Of a stretch of DNA of 64,000 bases, positions 11,933 through 24,400 are shown piece after piece (position 1 is the first letter of the stretch; the number at the start of each line of letters is the position of its first letter). The notes below the pieces were generated by a model. It worked only from the letters and a program-made list of their open reading frames with translations. It did not search any database and had not been told where the DNA came from. The position numbers and the translations under genes are program-made. Origin of the DNA: Sphagnum compactum (taxonomy: Eukaryota > Bryophyta > Sphagnopsida > Sphagnales); contig OZ234496.1 of the NCBI GenBank assembly GCA_965153455.1, forward strand, positions 5,155,207 through 5,219,206, read 5' to 3'.

Positions 11933-13870
11933 CATGTTTTCATTTAATACAATCATATTAATTTGAGTGAGAATGATTCATTGAAAGTGGTTTACGTAGG
12001 TCAATTTAGGTTCCATAAGTTGTACGTCTTCTGTCTAGATAGTTCCAAACTAGAATGTGTCATAGATGTATTCAAGTTTGGAATTGTCCAAAACTTTTTG
12101 TTTAGAGCAAGTTGGAATATGTCAAAATGTCTGCAAAAATCTCAAAGTTCCTCAAAACAACTGATTTTCCTTCCTAGAGCACCAACCTTTTGGTATTTCC
12201 TTTCTCTTTTAAATCTTTCCCTTTTTATCTTCTTTCATTGAGGAATCTAGAAAATCTTTGTTCCATCTTTGTCATTGCATGTATGATTGAAAAGAATTAT
12301 TTGCAAGACTTGCAATTGTTCATGGCATGATTTCAATTGTAAAACTTGATCAAGATGTTGTGTGTTGTTACAACCACTATTGTGATTGTAGTTTTGGTTT
12401 GTGTTTGTATCTTTGTGTTGGTGCATCCTTTTTCACTTTACAAAAGTAGTCTCCTTCGCCACTGATTTGGATCCAAGATTGCAATTGTTGCTTGTGTTAT
12501 TCAAATTCGATTTTAGCATTCAGATGTTGTTTGGTGTGCAAGCTTCAAAGGTTTCAAACATTGTTTTTGGGAGTGTAATCTCCGGTGTAATAGTTGCCTT
12601 CTTGGCTTGATGTGTCTTCCTTTCTTTGTCTTTGAATTGTCTTCTTTTGCATTTTTTTATCATTCATGCTCAATTTTTGTTGCACTCGAAAGGTTGAATT
12701 TTCAGGTGTTTTGGCAAAAGGATTCTAGAGCGTGTATCTCAAGAGTTCTGAATTGTGAATTGCTTCTTCACATATTTGTGTCTCTCTTCATAATTTGGCT
12801 CTGTAAGTCTCTCCATCTGTTCCAATCACTTCTCTTGTTTGAACTACTTTTCATTGGTTTCAATTTGAACAAAATGACATAATGATATGAACCAAGCGGT
12901 GCACAAACTCTTTTACAACAATACATCAGTGATGCAGCTAACTCTTTCTCTAAAAACAACTTTGGCAGATATACTTTCTTTGTAAGTCACGGTTCACACT
13001 GATCTACAATCTTTTCCTTGCTAGACGATTGTTCTAACATGCGATCGGTTTGTGTTTCAATTGAAGCAAAGACGAGTAACTGAATCAGAAATTTCAATAT
13101 TCTCTCCATTACTAGATGATCGATCCCCCATGTTTTCACCAAGCTTTGATCAGATATTGTGTCTTGGAAATCAAGGGATAAGACATAAGTCTAAAATTTT
13201 GGATTCTTAATACAAATTTCATGCTCACTTCACAGTGAAGTGTTTGAATCACAAGTTGGTGCATCTTAGATGTTATTGTAGGCTTTTTCAAGGTCTACAA
13301 GTTCATTGATTGATGCAAGAGCTGGGCAAATAAACGGGAAAGGAGTTCAAGCCATCAGACACGATCATTGTAAAGAGATAATGTTATTGCATAGCATCTT
13401 AACATGCTTTCTTTTGTACCATGTTGTTTTGTAAGACACACAGAAGATCACATGTTTTCAATCTTCAAGAGTTCACAATCACAATGGTGAAATCTTCAGT
13501 TAGAAGTTGGTGGGATGCACTAGCAGATGAAAATAGAGCATGTCAAGCCAAATGTCAAGTATTGAATCTTTGTGCATATGCGAAGACATGCTAATCTTTT
13601 GGAGTAGTTTCTTGGATTGCATCCAAGATACTCAATACCATGCAAAGACAAGCTTATGACGGTTGCAACCTGCATGAAGTTGTGGTTGATGGTCCATGCC
13701 GTATTTGAAACCTATGCTAAAGTGTTGAACTGTAGTTCTAGATGGACCTGGGTGTGTACTGTATTATTTCATAGTTAAAGATTCAATGTCAAATGCTAAT
13801 TTGGATCTTGAAAATGTGTACAAATCCTTTGTTTTGAGTAGCATGCCATGACTGCTGCTGCCCAATATCA
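11933..13870. other. Intergenic DNA without supportable gene
   Basis: Open frames of 60-92 codons occur at 11963-12241, 12401-12610 and 12607-12882 (plus), but they are rich in F, L and S as expected of T-rich DNA and carry no motif. Base composition rises slightly toward the gene fragments that begin near 14.3 kb. This block may be part of the same duplicated or captured segment, but nothing in it shows that. Confidence 0.3.
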
Positions 13871-14363
13871 TGCTAATGAGTGCAACTTAGGCATTGGAAC
13901 TTCTACATCCGGCTCATTGGCAATAATACAAGTTATCTGTGGATCATGATCTCTCTTGCTAGCTCTTTTCTTGAGCAAGATTTCTTACTTTTTGCATGGT
14001 TATTTTGTTTAGGTTGGGAATGTGTATATCTTCTTTTCAAAGAGGAAGAACAAGCTTCAACAGCTTTGTGAGCCTTAACACATGCCAATCCTATGCAGGT
14101 TCATAACCCTACAAGTCTAGCATAGGATGTATGACTAATCTAAGGCATTAACATGCCACAACCTTTCTGTGAGTCTGTTTTATGTTTTTGCTAAGGCAAT
14201 TGTTTGTTGGCTTTGCCCATTGAGAAGAATGTGTAAGATTTGGGCATAAAAGTTTGGCTTGAACTTGACCCAATGTGTGAGTGACATTTCCCACAGCAAC
14301 TTGGGTTATGAACATTGAGTAGAAGCTAATAAGAGGAAATGAGCATAGAAATAAGGTGCTTAC

Positions 14364-15371
14364 AATAAGATGACCATTGAGGCGGATGACACAGAAGCTA
14401 GATGGTAGAAGAGGCACATTGTCTGACAATGTAGCATTAACTGGTGCAAATACAAGCTGGGAACACATCCCAACTGCATTTTCATCAATCCCACTGCATA
14501 GCTGTTGCCAACAAACACAAGTTTTCGCAAATGTACTAAGGAAATCAGAAAGAGTAGCATAAGTATGTACTGGTTGGCATGGAAGCAGATTAGAACAATA
14601 CAACTTCTGCTGCACACAGCAACAATGCCAAGGGTTTTTCCCAATTTCAGTAAGAACAGATCATACCTGGAGTGAAAATTGTCTCACATATGGATAGCAT
14701 CTGGAGCACATGTATGTCATTCCAGTTTCACCACCTGAAGAAGCTACACACCCAAATCAGATCTTGTGCTTTCATTTTACTTGAGTTACAGTCTTTCCAT
14801 CTCCATTGAGATACAATAATTCCCATACAGAAACGTAAGGAGCATTCCATATCAGGAAATGTGAACCCAGTGCAGTGCAGTGTGCAGGAGGCAAGACCTC
14901 TTCTTGCTCACTGGAGTTGACCAAAGGGAAGGACAATTGAGAGTAACCAGCAGTTCCATTACCGGTGGTACTGTAGAAAGCAGCAGCAGCACTAGCATCA
15001 ATGTCACAACCAACCCACTCTGAGCAATGCTCCTACAAAAACCGTATGAAAAGGGCTGCAGGCACATTCTGTATTCCATTTTCCTCCAAATGTAAGTAAA
15101 TGGATATAATGGGTAAAGATGAAAGCACCCACAAACATTGAAAAATGAATATCTGCAAGACTTTTCAGAGAACCAGTCAACCTGCAGGTGCATCGATGCT
15201 TTGGCACGCAAGATCCCACCACTGAGAGTGCAAAGGAACCTTTCTGAAGCTATCTGGCCACACATTGTGGTGGCAGACTCAATAGTCATCACACTGACAT
15301 CACGCATGCCATCACTGATCATGGTAGCCCAGCCATCCTCCACAAATCCATTCAAGGCTTGGTCGAGTCCC
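14364..15371 (-). pseudogene. Class III HD-ZIP transcription factor fragment (START-adjacent region)
   Basis: Three exon-like pieces in the right order match the part of HD-ZIP III proteins that follows the core START domain. Exon a (15371-15182) encodes NGFVEDGWATMISDGMRDV and ends GILRAKASMHLQ at a GT donor. Exon b starts at 15068 after TACAG and reads NVPAALFIRFL, then TAG, then EHCSEWVGCDIDASAAAAFY; family members have an arginine where the stop lies (RFLREHRSEW). Exon c (14501-14364) reads LCSGIDENAVGMCSQLVFAP and then VNATLSDNVPLLPSSF before a GTAAGC donor. Homeodomain, leucine zipper, most of START and the C-terminal MEKHLA domain are missing. The stretch between exons b and c does not keep the expected EHEEFLEVIKLEG-type sequence. 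Introns are kept, so it came from genomic DNA and not from mRNA. The family call is confident; a working protein is excluded unless the stop is an assembly error. Confidence 0.85.
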
Positions 15372-15756
15372 CTGATAGCCCAGTACAGTGGCCCACAGCT
15401 ATGTTAAAGCTGTGTGATACCCCATAGTCACAGTGATCCATAGTGTATTTTTGCTGATAGCCCATAGTGACAATGGAACACAGATGTAAAATAATGCATG
15501 TCTCACTTTCTCTGACTGTTTCACATCTCCTTTTCATTGCTTTGTTCCTTCACATTAGACACACTAGCTTGGTTTGAAAATTCATGTCTTTTCAACTCCT
15601 TGGGTTTTTACCAATTACATACATAGCAATTATCTACAGTTAGAACCTTTATTATGTGGGACGTTAAGACTGAACATCACAGGAAAAGAGACCACAATCA
15701 ATCAACTCACTACCACATTCTGTTCTCCAAAATAGTTGTGTATATGATGAGGGTAC

Positions 15757-15956
15757 AAAAGTCCTGAGGAGTCCACTATGACAGAAGAAGAAAGAAGAAG
15801 AAGCTTGTAGACATTTTCTTCATATTCATTGGTTGTCTGATCCAACTGCAGCTGCATTGATTCCACAACAGGATCCTGCCATTGACAATTGCCATTCTTC
15901 ATTGCTGCTGCTCTTGCTGTCTTGGCAACAGCCTTCCCAGTCTCCAAATGCACCAC
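15757..15956 (-). pseudogene. NT-C2 domain fragment (plant EEIG1/EHBP1-type C2)
   Basis: An exon-like piece starts after CCAG at 15956 and reads VVHLETGKAVAKTARAAAMK, then NGNCQWQDPVVESMQLQLDQ, then YEENVYKLLLLSS, with a possible GT donor at 15756. Plant NT-C2 proteins, which are long coiled-coil proteins with an N-terminal lipid-binding C2-like domain, have the same run: SVETGKTIAKSSKA, then RNGNCQW, then ESIW, then EECLFKLVVSMGS. The earlier exon with the FRLHR and GWDKL motifs and the coiled-coil remainder are not found beside it. It lies about 390 bases upstream of, and on the same strand as, the HD-ZIP III fragment, which is not a known natural fusion. Confidence 0.7.
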
Positions 15957-16279
15957 CTGGATATCACTAGCTTCTATGAACCTTGCAATGGCACCTGTTG
16001 CACAAAACAACAATACCCAAAATCTTGCAAACTTTAGATCTTGCATGAATTCTTGAAAGCTGACCCTAGATGAGCTGCAGTTTTGGGCTCAATGATGAAA
16101 TTAGACTTCTTCTTCTGCAATGAGTTTGAGGCAGATTTGCATGAAGAATTGCAGGATCTTTTGCTTCCAAAACCCATCTGCCTCAGATTTGCACGAATAA
16201 TTGGAGGATCTTGCACTTCCAAAAACCATTTGTGTAATTGAGCTAGAGAGAGCTCTATAGGTGTACATATTCCCATTAC

Positions 16280-16450
16280 AAGCAAACCTAGGCTCACTCC
16301 ACTGACTGACAGACAGACAGACACTCCCCATGTGAACAACTTTCTAGGTTGCACAATCTGAACAAAAAAAACAAATGCAGCCACCAAAGAAGAAGAGAAG
16401 CAGCTCAAAGAAACGCAGACAAACATACATACATACATACACACATACCC
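16280..16450. repeat. CAGA/CATA simple repeats near the gene-fragment block
   Basis: Short runs (GACA)n near 16307-16322 and (CATA)n near 16424-16447 on the plus strand, on the 5' side of the NT-C2 fragment. Confidence 0.7.
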
Positions 16451-17450
16451 TTTGTTTTTAGCTTGTCCCAATTCTCGGTTAGCAGTGAGGTTGGGATAGG
16501 TTCTGGTTAGTTGTTGATAAGGTTCCAATTTGGACAAACTTCATTTTTGCTTGGAGCTATGTGAACATTAGAAAATTCACTAAACCTCATTGTGTTGCTA
16601 AAAGTCTAGCTAAAGAGACAAGTTAATATGAGTCGACTTCTGCAACAATCACGCATTTGCTCAAAACATCAATGCCAAAAGAAGTGGTCACTATTATTAT
16701 GAAACAAGTTTGTGATCCAACTTTTACAAACACACACATTTGCCCAAAACAATGGACAAATCTATTATGAAACTTAATGACAATCTACAATGCGAAGAAC
16801 CTTTGAGCCAATGTTTGAGGGCTAGAATGGAGGCAACAACCAACCTTTGAAGGAAGAATGCTCCTAGATAGCAACATCTCCATCAACCAAGTTCAACACG
16901 TTTGCATGCTTTCTAAAACCTGGCACACAACACACAAAGTTGAAAGAAAAAATGATGTGTCATTTTAGATTACACAACCCCTGAATTGGCAAATTAGTTT
17001 GTCATAGTTAGTGTGCTCTTTCATGTTAGTTCCCCAAAGATCACAAAATCCCCAAAGAATTTACAACTTTAAGGCTTTGTCTATTCCTTGGAACTACACA
17101 ATTTGTGAACTATTCCACCAAGAATGATGTTTTCTCTCAAGCCCTTCAACCACTCGATTTGACCTCTTAAAGTAGTTTTTGCTAATACCCAAGTAAATCC
17201 TAAAACTTCACAAAATGCCCAAAGGTTCTCCAAAGATTGCAAGATCCCCAAATAATTCCCAAAGGCCATAGAATCTTATTGTCATGATTTCCCACAAATG
17301 CACCTTGAGTTGCCACCTTCCTTCTCTCACACCCATCCACATTCAGCATTCTTGCACCTTGCAATTTTCTTGACTACACTTAGCACTAGTGTGACAAACC
17401 TTGCATTCCTCAACCATCTCGTCATTTCTAGATGCCTACCTTAAGTTAGT

Positions 17451-19075
17451 TTAACCCAAGTTGCCACCTTTGAAACAAACTTGCAAAGGACTAAATAGGA
17501 AATAAGAAACCAAAAGGCTAATGGCGTTATCATCCGCCTTCGAAAAGCCTATTTTACCCATATTGTTTTCATTTTCCTCCATCAAAGTTTTTTCCATTTC
17601 CATGAACGCTTCCATAGACATTGTTTTTGCCTGAACGTCATTGAACCAATTTCTATAAATGTTCACAAGCATCTTCAAGGTTTTTATGCCCAACTATCAG
17701 TGGCACACGTTTATGCATATACTTGCAATGTTGAACACTTTTTCTACCTCAATTTGTGACCCAACAATTCCTCAAATCTATCAAGCCACAAAAACAACAT
17801 AACTAAACTATGATTCATGAGCTTTCCACCATGCAAGAGGGTTAGTGCACTTATCATCAATCACTTTTCTTATCCTATAATGACTCAATTGTTTTTTGAC
17901 CATCAATAAAACCATTTCCTCATCAATTTCAGTGAGGTCATACAATGATGCACCTTTTGAATTGTTCATAATAAAGGTAGCAACAATATCATTGCCAAGA
18001 GTTGAGTTCAAAGTCTTAAATATGCATGACTTAGGAATGGAAATAAAACATATTTGTCATACTCACATGTAATCATTTGTATTCTCTCCTTCCTAACACA
18101 TTGTATGATTAACCCTAAGCCTTTGAAATGCGGGTCCAACATCATATTCAACATGTTATGTGCTCTAGATTCCTAAAAGACAACATGTATAAAAGAAAGG
18201 AAGTGTTGCATAATTCTTACCATTTGCATTTGCATTTGTTACCACATATGTTGTAGTCTTGCATCAAAATATTGGGTTTATGAGGAGTTAGATGCCAAAC
18301 AATTTACCAACAGTTGGATAACAAAAGAAATTGTAAAAATAAATGCATCATACAACAACCATTAACCTTGGTTTTGGTTTATAACACATTGACTAACAAT
18401 GGCCAAAGTGTATCAAAAACAATTTGGGCTACAACCCAAACCTATGGACTTGACACACACCCTTAAAAAGCCATCAATAGTTGTTGTCCATAATAAGTGG
18501 ATATAGTTTCTTTAAATTCCAAGGTCTCTTGGGATAAAATCATTTTTGAAGTGATAATGTTTTCATTGGGGTCTTTATTTTGTAACATGGATGTATACTA
18601 GTATCCAAACATGCTTTTTACCTCTTTTGGTGGCCCTTCCCACTTTTTTTGGTCTATGTTATCATTTTGTGCAAAATTTAACATTATTGAATGGAACTTG
18701 ATGTTAGTCCAACATAAATTTTAGTGTCATATATTGCATATTTGCAGTACTTAGACATGGCATGACCCCAACAACTCCCTATAAATGGTGTTGTCAACCC
18801 CAAAACTTGACATGAAATACATGGAATAAGGGCAAAGGCCGTAGTTAAAAAATTGTTACTTTCATCTTTGACATATGGAAAAATCTTAACATTTAAACCA
18901 TATGTTGATAACATTTCATTAACTTGTAAGGCCATGGCAATCCCAAATGTGTTAATTGTTTCAAACAAGCCAATAATTACATGACTAAACTTTGATTTAG
19001 AAAATGAACAATTAAAACAAAAGTGTTCACTCCTCCTTTCGACATCCACAGATCAAAACTCGATGTGAAAGCATT
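17451..19075 (-). pseudogene. Decayed hAT-superfamily transposase
   Basis: Collinear pieces in shifting frames follow a hAT transposase from about 19075 down to 17451. In order they are: SFDLWMSKGGVNTFVLIVHF; then HVIIGLFETINTFGIAMALQ and YVKDESNN; then GSCWGHAMSKYCKYA; then SKMILSQETLEFKETI; then HNMLNMMLDPHFKGL near 18166-18116; then NPLAWWKAHES near 17845-17811; then the C-terminal dimerisation region GIVGSQIEVEKVFNIAS near 17775-17730. The last is followed by tandem stops TGA TAG (17699-17694) and NIYRNWFND. DNA cutting and dimerisation parts are both represented, but several frameshifts and stops make it inactive. No terminal repeats were found, so the element's limits are unknown. Confidence 0.8.
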
Positions 19076-19701
19076 ACTACAATTCATGGTTTTGTAAGTT
19101 GTCCAAACTAATTACCTTGTCCACTTTGATTTTAAAACATGTCCATTTTGACTAGAAGCTTAAATGACATGTGCATATCTTAGCTAATGAATTTGACTAG
19201 AATGACCTATTTGACTATCTATCAAGTTGAATAAAAATTGATCACGCGGCTGGAACCATTTTTCTTGGGCATCATGTCAAAAATAGTTTGAATATATATT
19301 ATCACACAACTTGACCATTAGCTAGCTAGCAATTCTAAATCACCAAAGTGAATAACTGCCCAACATTAGTAAATTTTAATTTGAGGTGGCCATTCAACTT
19401 GTGCGGATTGACACCATGAAGGCTTGGAAGGCTTGCATTGTCTTGAATGTTTTAATTTGTATTCTTGGATGCTTACTTTGAATCTAATAACTTGCCTCCA
19501 CTTTCAATTAATTAAATTACCTCCACTTTTAAAATTTTACCTAACCAAAACTTATGATCAACTTTGGGATAAGGGAGAATTGAGAAAATTCACATTTTTA
19601 TTTTCACATAATTAAATGTATACATTGAATACGGTTGCATTGTTTGAATCGAAAATATTTCACTTTGGTATCATAATTGAATTTGTATAAAAGTGGATTA
19701 C

Positions 19702-20127
19702 ATGGATGAAATTGAAGATATCGATAGATTTGATAGTACAGTTGAACATAAAGCCTTCCTTGAATTTCTCTATGCATTTGGAGGGCGCATTATAAAGCAC
19801 AATTTCCCTACTTGGGCCAATGTGCGTATAATGAATTATTACACAAGTGCAAAGGTTATTTAAGAAAATGAAATGCATGTTATACACAAATTGTTTCAAG
19901 TTGGACCTTTTAGCTTTTCACATCAATGGTCTACCTTTACATTAACTAATGTCCTTGAAGTAGGGTTACTTAAATAAGAAATAACCGAGGAAATGGACCT
20001 TTATTTTAGGAATGTCATGTTCCTTAGGCATTACCTTACACAAGTGTTGCAGAAAATTGACATCAAGTATCAAACATTTCAAATGGATGAAATGGATTAT
20101 AACATGTGGATAGATCCAACTATATGA
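19702..20127 (+). pseudogene. Broken 142-codon reading frame, unknown family
   Basis: One frame from ATG 19702 to TGA 20125-20127 stays protein-like over its whole length, with only two in-frame stops, TAA at 19861 and TAA at 19975. It reads MDEIEDIDRFDSTVEHKAFL, FLYAFGGRIIKHNFPTWANV and, after the first stop, HVIHKLFQVGPFSFSHQW. The acidic start and mixed amino-acid use are unlike the T-rich noise frames around it. I do not recognise the family. It lies just beyond the hAT remnant but on the opposite strand, so it may be a different transposon's accessory gene or an unrelated dead gene. Confidence 0.5.
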
Positions 20128-20521
20128 TTGAAATTAAATTGTTGGACAAATTGATGACATGCATGAAATTCATCACATGGATGAAAATGGACCATCAAAG
20201 TAACAATAATGACATGAAATAATCTTTACCATATTAAAGCATGGATTGTAATTAATAAATTTGAATAAATTGGATTGATCATGAATTCCATTCTCGCACA
20301 ATGTTTCACTTGTTTGAGTATATTTCATTGTTGAGATTCATCTTCATACATGTGTTTTATTTCATCCATGTTGTCAAACTTCCTTCACTTGACCATGTAA
20401 AAAAAATTTACCATTCTTTGGTCTACCTTTTCCTTTTCAAAAATTTGAAAATCATTTTTCTAGTTATTAATTTCATGCATAGTAATTCTAATGATGATGA
20501 TTTATCGCAACTAGTTTAGGT

Positions 20522-21125
20522 AATACAACTTTAGGTTCCATAAGTCATAAGTTGTCACTTGGAAAGTTCTAGACTTGACTTGTTTAGCCCATTCCCAAGT
20601 AAAGAGACACGAAAATGTGTCTTTTCAAATTTGTGTTGTTTTGAAGTTTTTTTTTCAACACCATATTCACAAGCAAATTTTCAAACCAATTTGCATCCCA
20701 TTTCTCTTTATTGAATTCGAATTCAATTCATTTCAATTCAAAATGCATGTCATTCAATATTTTCATTCGAATGGAACTTAATTTTCACAAAATTAATTTT
20801 TTTTTTTCATCAATGGATCGGTTGATTATCATTGGTAGTGCACAACAACACAAAACCCAAGTAATCTAATTTGGATTCGTTAAGACAACGTTATGTCTAT
20901 AAGTCGTAAGTCATCAGTTGCACAATTCCAAATTCAATTTATTTTAGCCCATTAAGTTTTTTAAAATGAAAAGATGACTTTTCATATATGTGTTTTTAAA
21001 AAGTTTTAAAAATTTCCAACACCATATTCGTGAATAGATTTTCAGTATCTTTTCCACCAATTTGCATCCCATTGCTCTTCAGTTGAACTTGAATTCAATT
21101 CAATTCAATTGAAAATTAATCCATT
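20522..21125 (+). repeat. Diverged tandem duplication (~300-350 bp unit)
   Basis: Two blocks, about 20522-20770 and 20880-21125, share ordered motifs: ATAAGTCATAAGTTGTCA-like, TTTAGCCCATT, CAACACCATATTC, CCAATTTGCATCCCATT and TTGAATTCAATTCA. They are strongly diverged. No coding content was seen. Confidence 0.6.
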
Positions 21126-21439
21126 ATTATTCATTTTAAAACCAAAGCTTGAAAAAATCAACAACAATATTTAAAAATCACTTATCACTAATATATTTAT
21201 TAAAAAGAAATTCCCCAAAAAACTTATTGATAATTACTTGTGTAAAAATCCAATATCGTTGAAAACATGTAGAACCAAAATGAGAAACATGACTATCATA
21301 TCATAAATTTATTAAAAAAAATTTGAATGGAGTACCCTACAAGAGGGTCCAAATTATCACAATACTTTATTCAACCCAAAATTATGATATATATATAATT
21401 TTATTTTTTAAAAACATTTGCACAATTCCTACCAGTTGT

Positions 21440-24400
21440 AGGGTTGTGTTGACTGGGACCAAAAGGAGATTTGTCCACTGGTTATAAAAACGCTTTGTCC
21501 AGTGGTTAAAACAACTCCGCTCGTCTCTCTCCTTCGAGCTCTGGTCTGCGCAACTCTCTTGTGCTGCGACTCTTGCTCTCAATTCAATTGTTTTATTATT
21601 TATTTTTTTTTATTTTTGGCGCTATCTTGGAGCAGATCGTGAGTGGAAATGGAAGGGAGAGAGCTCAATAATTTTTATGATCAAGTTCATCCTCAGCGTG
21701 GCGAGTTTTGAAGCGATTTCAGATGGGGAGAAGGCGTTGAGGAAAAGAAAATTTGCGTAATGTATTGCGAACTTGTGTGGCAGGTAAATTTCCATTTTCT
21801 CACATATTCTTTCGCGCCCTTGCACAAGCTGAAGCAGGTTGTTATGTTAATTAATCGAACCATGGCGATTGTTTTGTGGATTCAAGTAGGAGAAGAAAGT
21901 ACACAATTTTTTCTCTTATTTTGTTCATGATAAGTTTTCCTTCATTTGCTCACAAATATTCTCGCCCTTGCGTAAGCTCAAGCAGGTTGTTATGCGAGTT
22001 AATTGAAGCATATGGCGATGATTTTGTGGATTCAAGTAGGAGAAGAAAGTTCACAAATCGTTTTTCCTGTTTTTGTTCATGACAAGTTTTTCCTCCATTT
22101 TCTCACGAATCTTTCGTGCGTCCTTGCACAAGCTCAAGGCAAGTCGTTATGCGCATCAATTGAAGCATGGCGGTCTTTTGGATTCAAGTAGGAGAAGAAG
22201 TTCACAAATTAGCATCATTCTCTTTTTTTTGGTTCATTGACACGTTTTTCCTTCGTTTTTCGCGAATCTTTTGCGTCCTTGCACAACAACCTCAAGGCAG
22301 GTCGTTATGCGAGGTAATTGAAGCATGGCGATGTTTTGGATTCAAGTAGGAGGAGAAGTTCACAATTGTTTTCTTCTTTTTTTGTTTCATGACAAGTTTT
22401 TCCAGGCTTCATTTTCTCATGAATCGTTTGCGTCCTTGCACAAGCTCTAACAGGTTAATATGCGCGTTAATTGAAGCATGGCGCTTTTTGGGATTCAAAT
22501 AGGAGAAGAAGTTCACAATTTTCTTTTTCTTTTGTCGTTCACGACAAGTTTTTCCTTAAGCAAAGCAATTTTTAAAGACCGAACTTTAAGGAAATGCATC
22601 CTTTCTATGTTCTCACCTCCTCCCTCACAACCTCTAGAGGATGCATTTTCAGACTCCTTTAGAAACAGGAAAGAAAACTTCCATAGGTGATGCATGAAAC
22701 AGCTTAACCACAATAGAGCATGAAAACAGGGCTTTGAATTTCAGAAAGATTACAGATCCTCAGACTTGAAGTTGATTTCGAAGCTAGATCTTTATGCAAC
22801 AGTTTTTAGGGGTAAAACTAATGAGAGAATCTTGAAGATGTGAAAACTCAGTGTTCTCATGCAGATCAAGAACATGAAATCCACTCTGAATCAGCTAATG
22901 AATCTTCTTCAAAGTTGAAACGGTTTTGCAGGTACTACTACTTCTATATGTCTCCAGTAAGATTAATCTATCCCAGGTGCACATTTCTTCTTTTTTGATT
23001 TGCAACATTCTTATGAGCTTCAATTGCCTAGACTTCATCTTCACAATTGTTCTCTTACATGATGATGAGAGGAGCACTAAACCTTTTTGTCGCATGACGT
23101 TCTGCAGGTGCATTTGCCTTGGCTTGAGTTGTAATACTCCTACTGCAGCTTTCTTTCTTCAGGACTCATTGTCAGTACCTTCAAAATGTGGTTCAGTGGT
23201 TAGGGTTTTGGAAGACTTATGTTGCTGTGCATCCTGTTTGTGCCATCTATTTCCTCTTTTGGTCAGATTGTAAGATGAAGAGTATATCCATTTATTCTGA
23301 CAGTGGTAACTCACAGATTATGTACAGCTGGATAGTCTGTACTTACCTGGGTTGTTGGTGATATCTTATACTGGGAATGGCAGTTTTTTTTCTTGATATA
23401 TTTGTCTTCTTCTCTTTGATCTGGATTACTTAGGTGTTTGGCAGCAAGTTTTTTTGTGGTGGGTGGACCACTACTTGCTGGAGCAGTGGTGAACCTAGGC
23501 ACATGAGCATGTTTGGTACACTACTCAAAGTGTTGGTTCTTTTTGAAGAGACACTTCTTCTGAAGCCTGAGCATTGAAGTTTGCAAAGCTGGGGATAATG
23601 AAACTAGGGCACAACCAATGCTATTGGTCGTCACCTTGATTTTAGCTGTCTTGTCCATTGAGTTTGATTCCAGAAAGGTCTAGACCTTGATGAGCCCAGC
23701 AGCAAAGCCAACTCGAGTTCAGCAACGATCAAGGTGAATGAATGTTTCACAACCCATACAAGTAATAATGCCTATTTTACAATCAACTCATAAGTGCCTT
23801 GGAACATTATCTGAAGTATGGGATTGTTCCATAAAACAAGTATCCAATCAAATACAACAGGAATTTTGTCTGAGAAGGTATTCACCTAATTTAACAAGGT
23901 GACAGACTGCAGTGCTCCCGAGTTACATCAATTTTAGAATGTTTTGGCTTGAGTGGTGACACAGTGGACAGCACCATAGGTCTGTCCAGTTTTGGGTTTC
24001 TAATCAATTTTTTTTTGCCAATCTGACCAAACGATTGAAAGAACATCTTGTGAAACAACATTTGTTTGTCGAAGGTTGTCTCTTCTCTTGTGTTGCGATC
24101 TACACTATTTGCTCACACTTCATTCAGCAATGATGTGTGACAAATATCATAGACTGCAATGCAAGATCATTTGCCTCACTAATATCATGTAGCTTCCAAC
24201 TTGCCTTCTCTCCATCCTGTATTTATGTTGTGAGATGTGTAGCTAATGCATGTTCCTGTACACTGCTAATCATTGGATATTGGCACATAAGTAGCCCCAG
24301 ATTTCGAGTCTGCATACAGTAGTTAGCATCTAGAAGAATGCGAAAGTGTTTTTAGGAGAGATGTATGCCACAGGCTCTTGGGTTTACAAATTAATTTGTT

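Noticed and set aside
14852-15407. Several overlapping open frames on both strands as separate genes
   Set aside because: They are shadows of the HD-ZIP III exons and their introns; only the frame matching the family is meaningful.
16034-16537. 167-codon minus-strand frame upstream of the NT-C2 fragment
   Set aside because: It runs through CATA/GACA simple repeats and gives C/V/S-rich, low-complexity protein with no family match.
21876-22690. A single repeat protein encoded by the 156 bp array
   Set aside because: Each unit's frame ends in a stop shortly after entering the next unit, so no continuous repeat protein is encoded in the present sequence.
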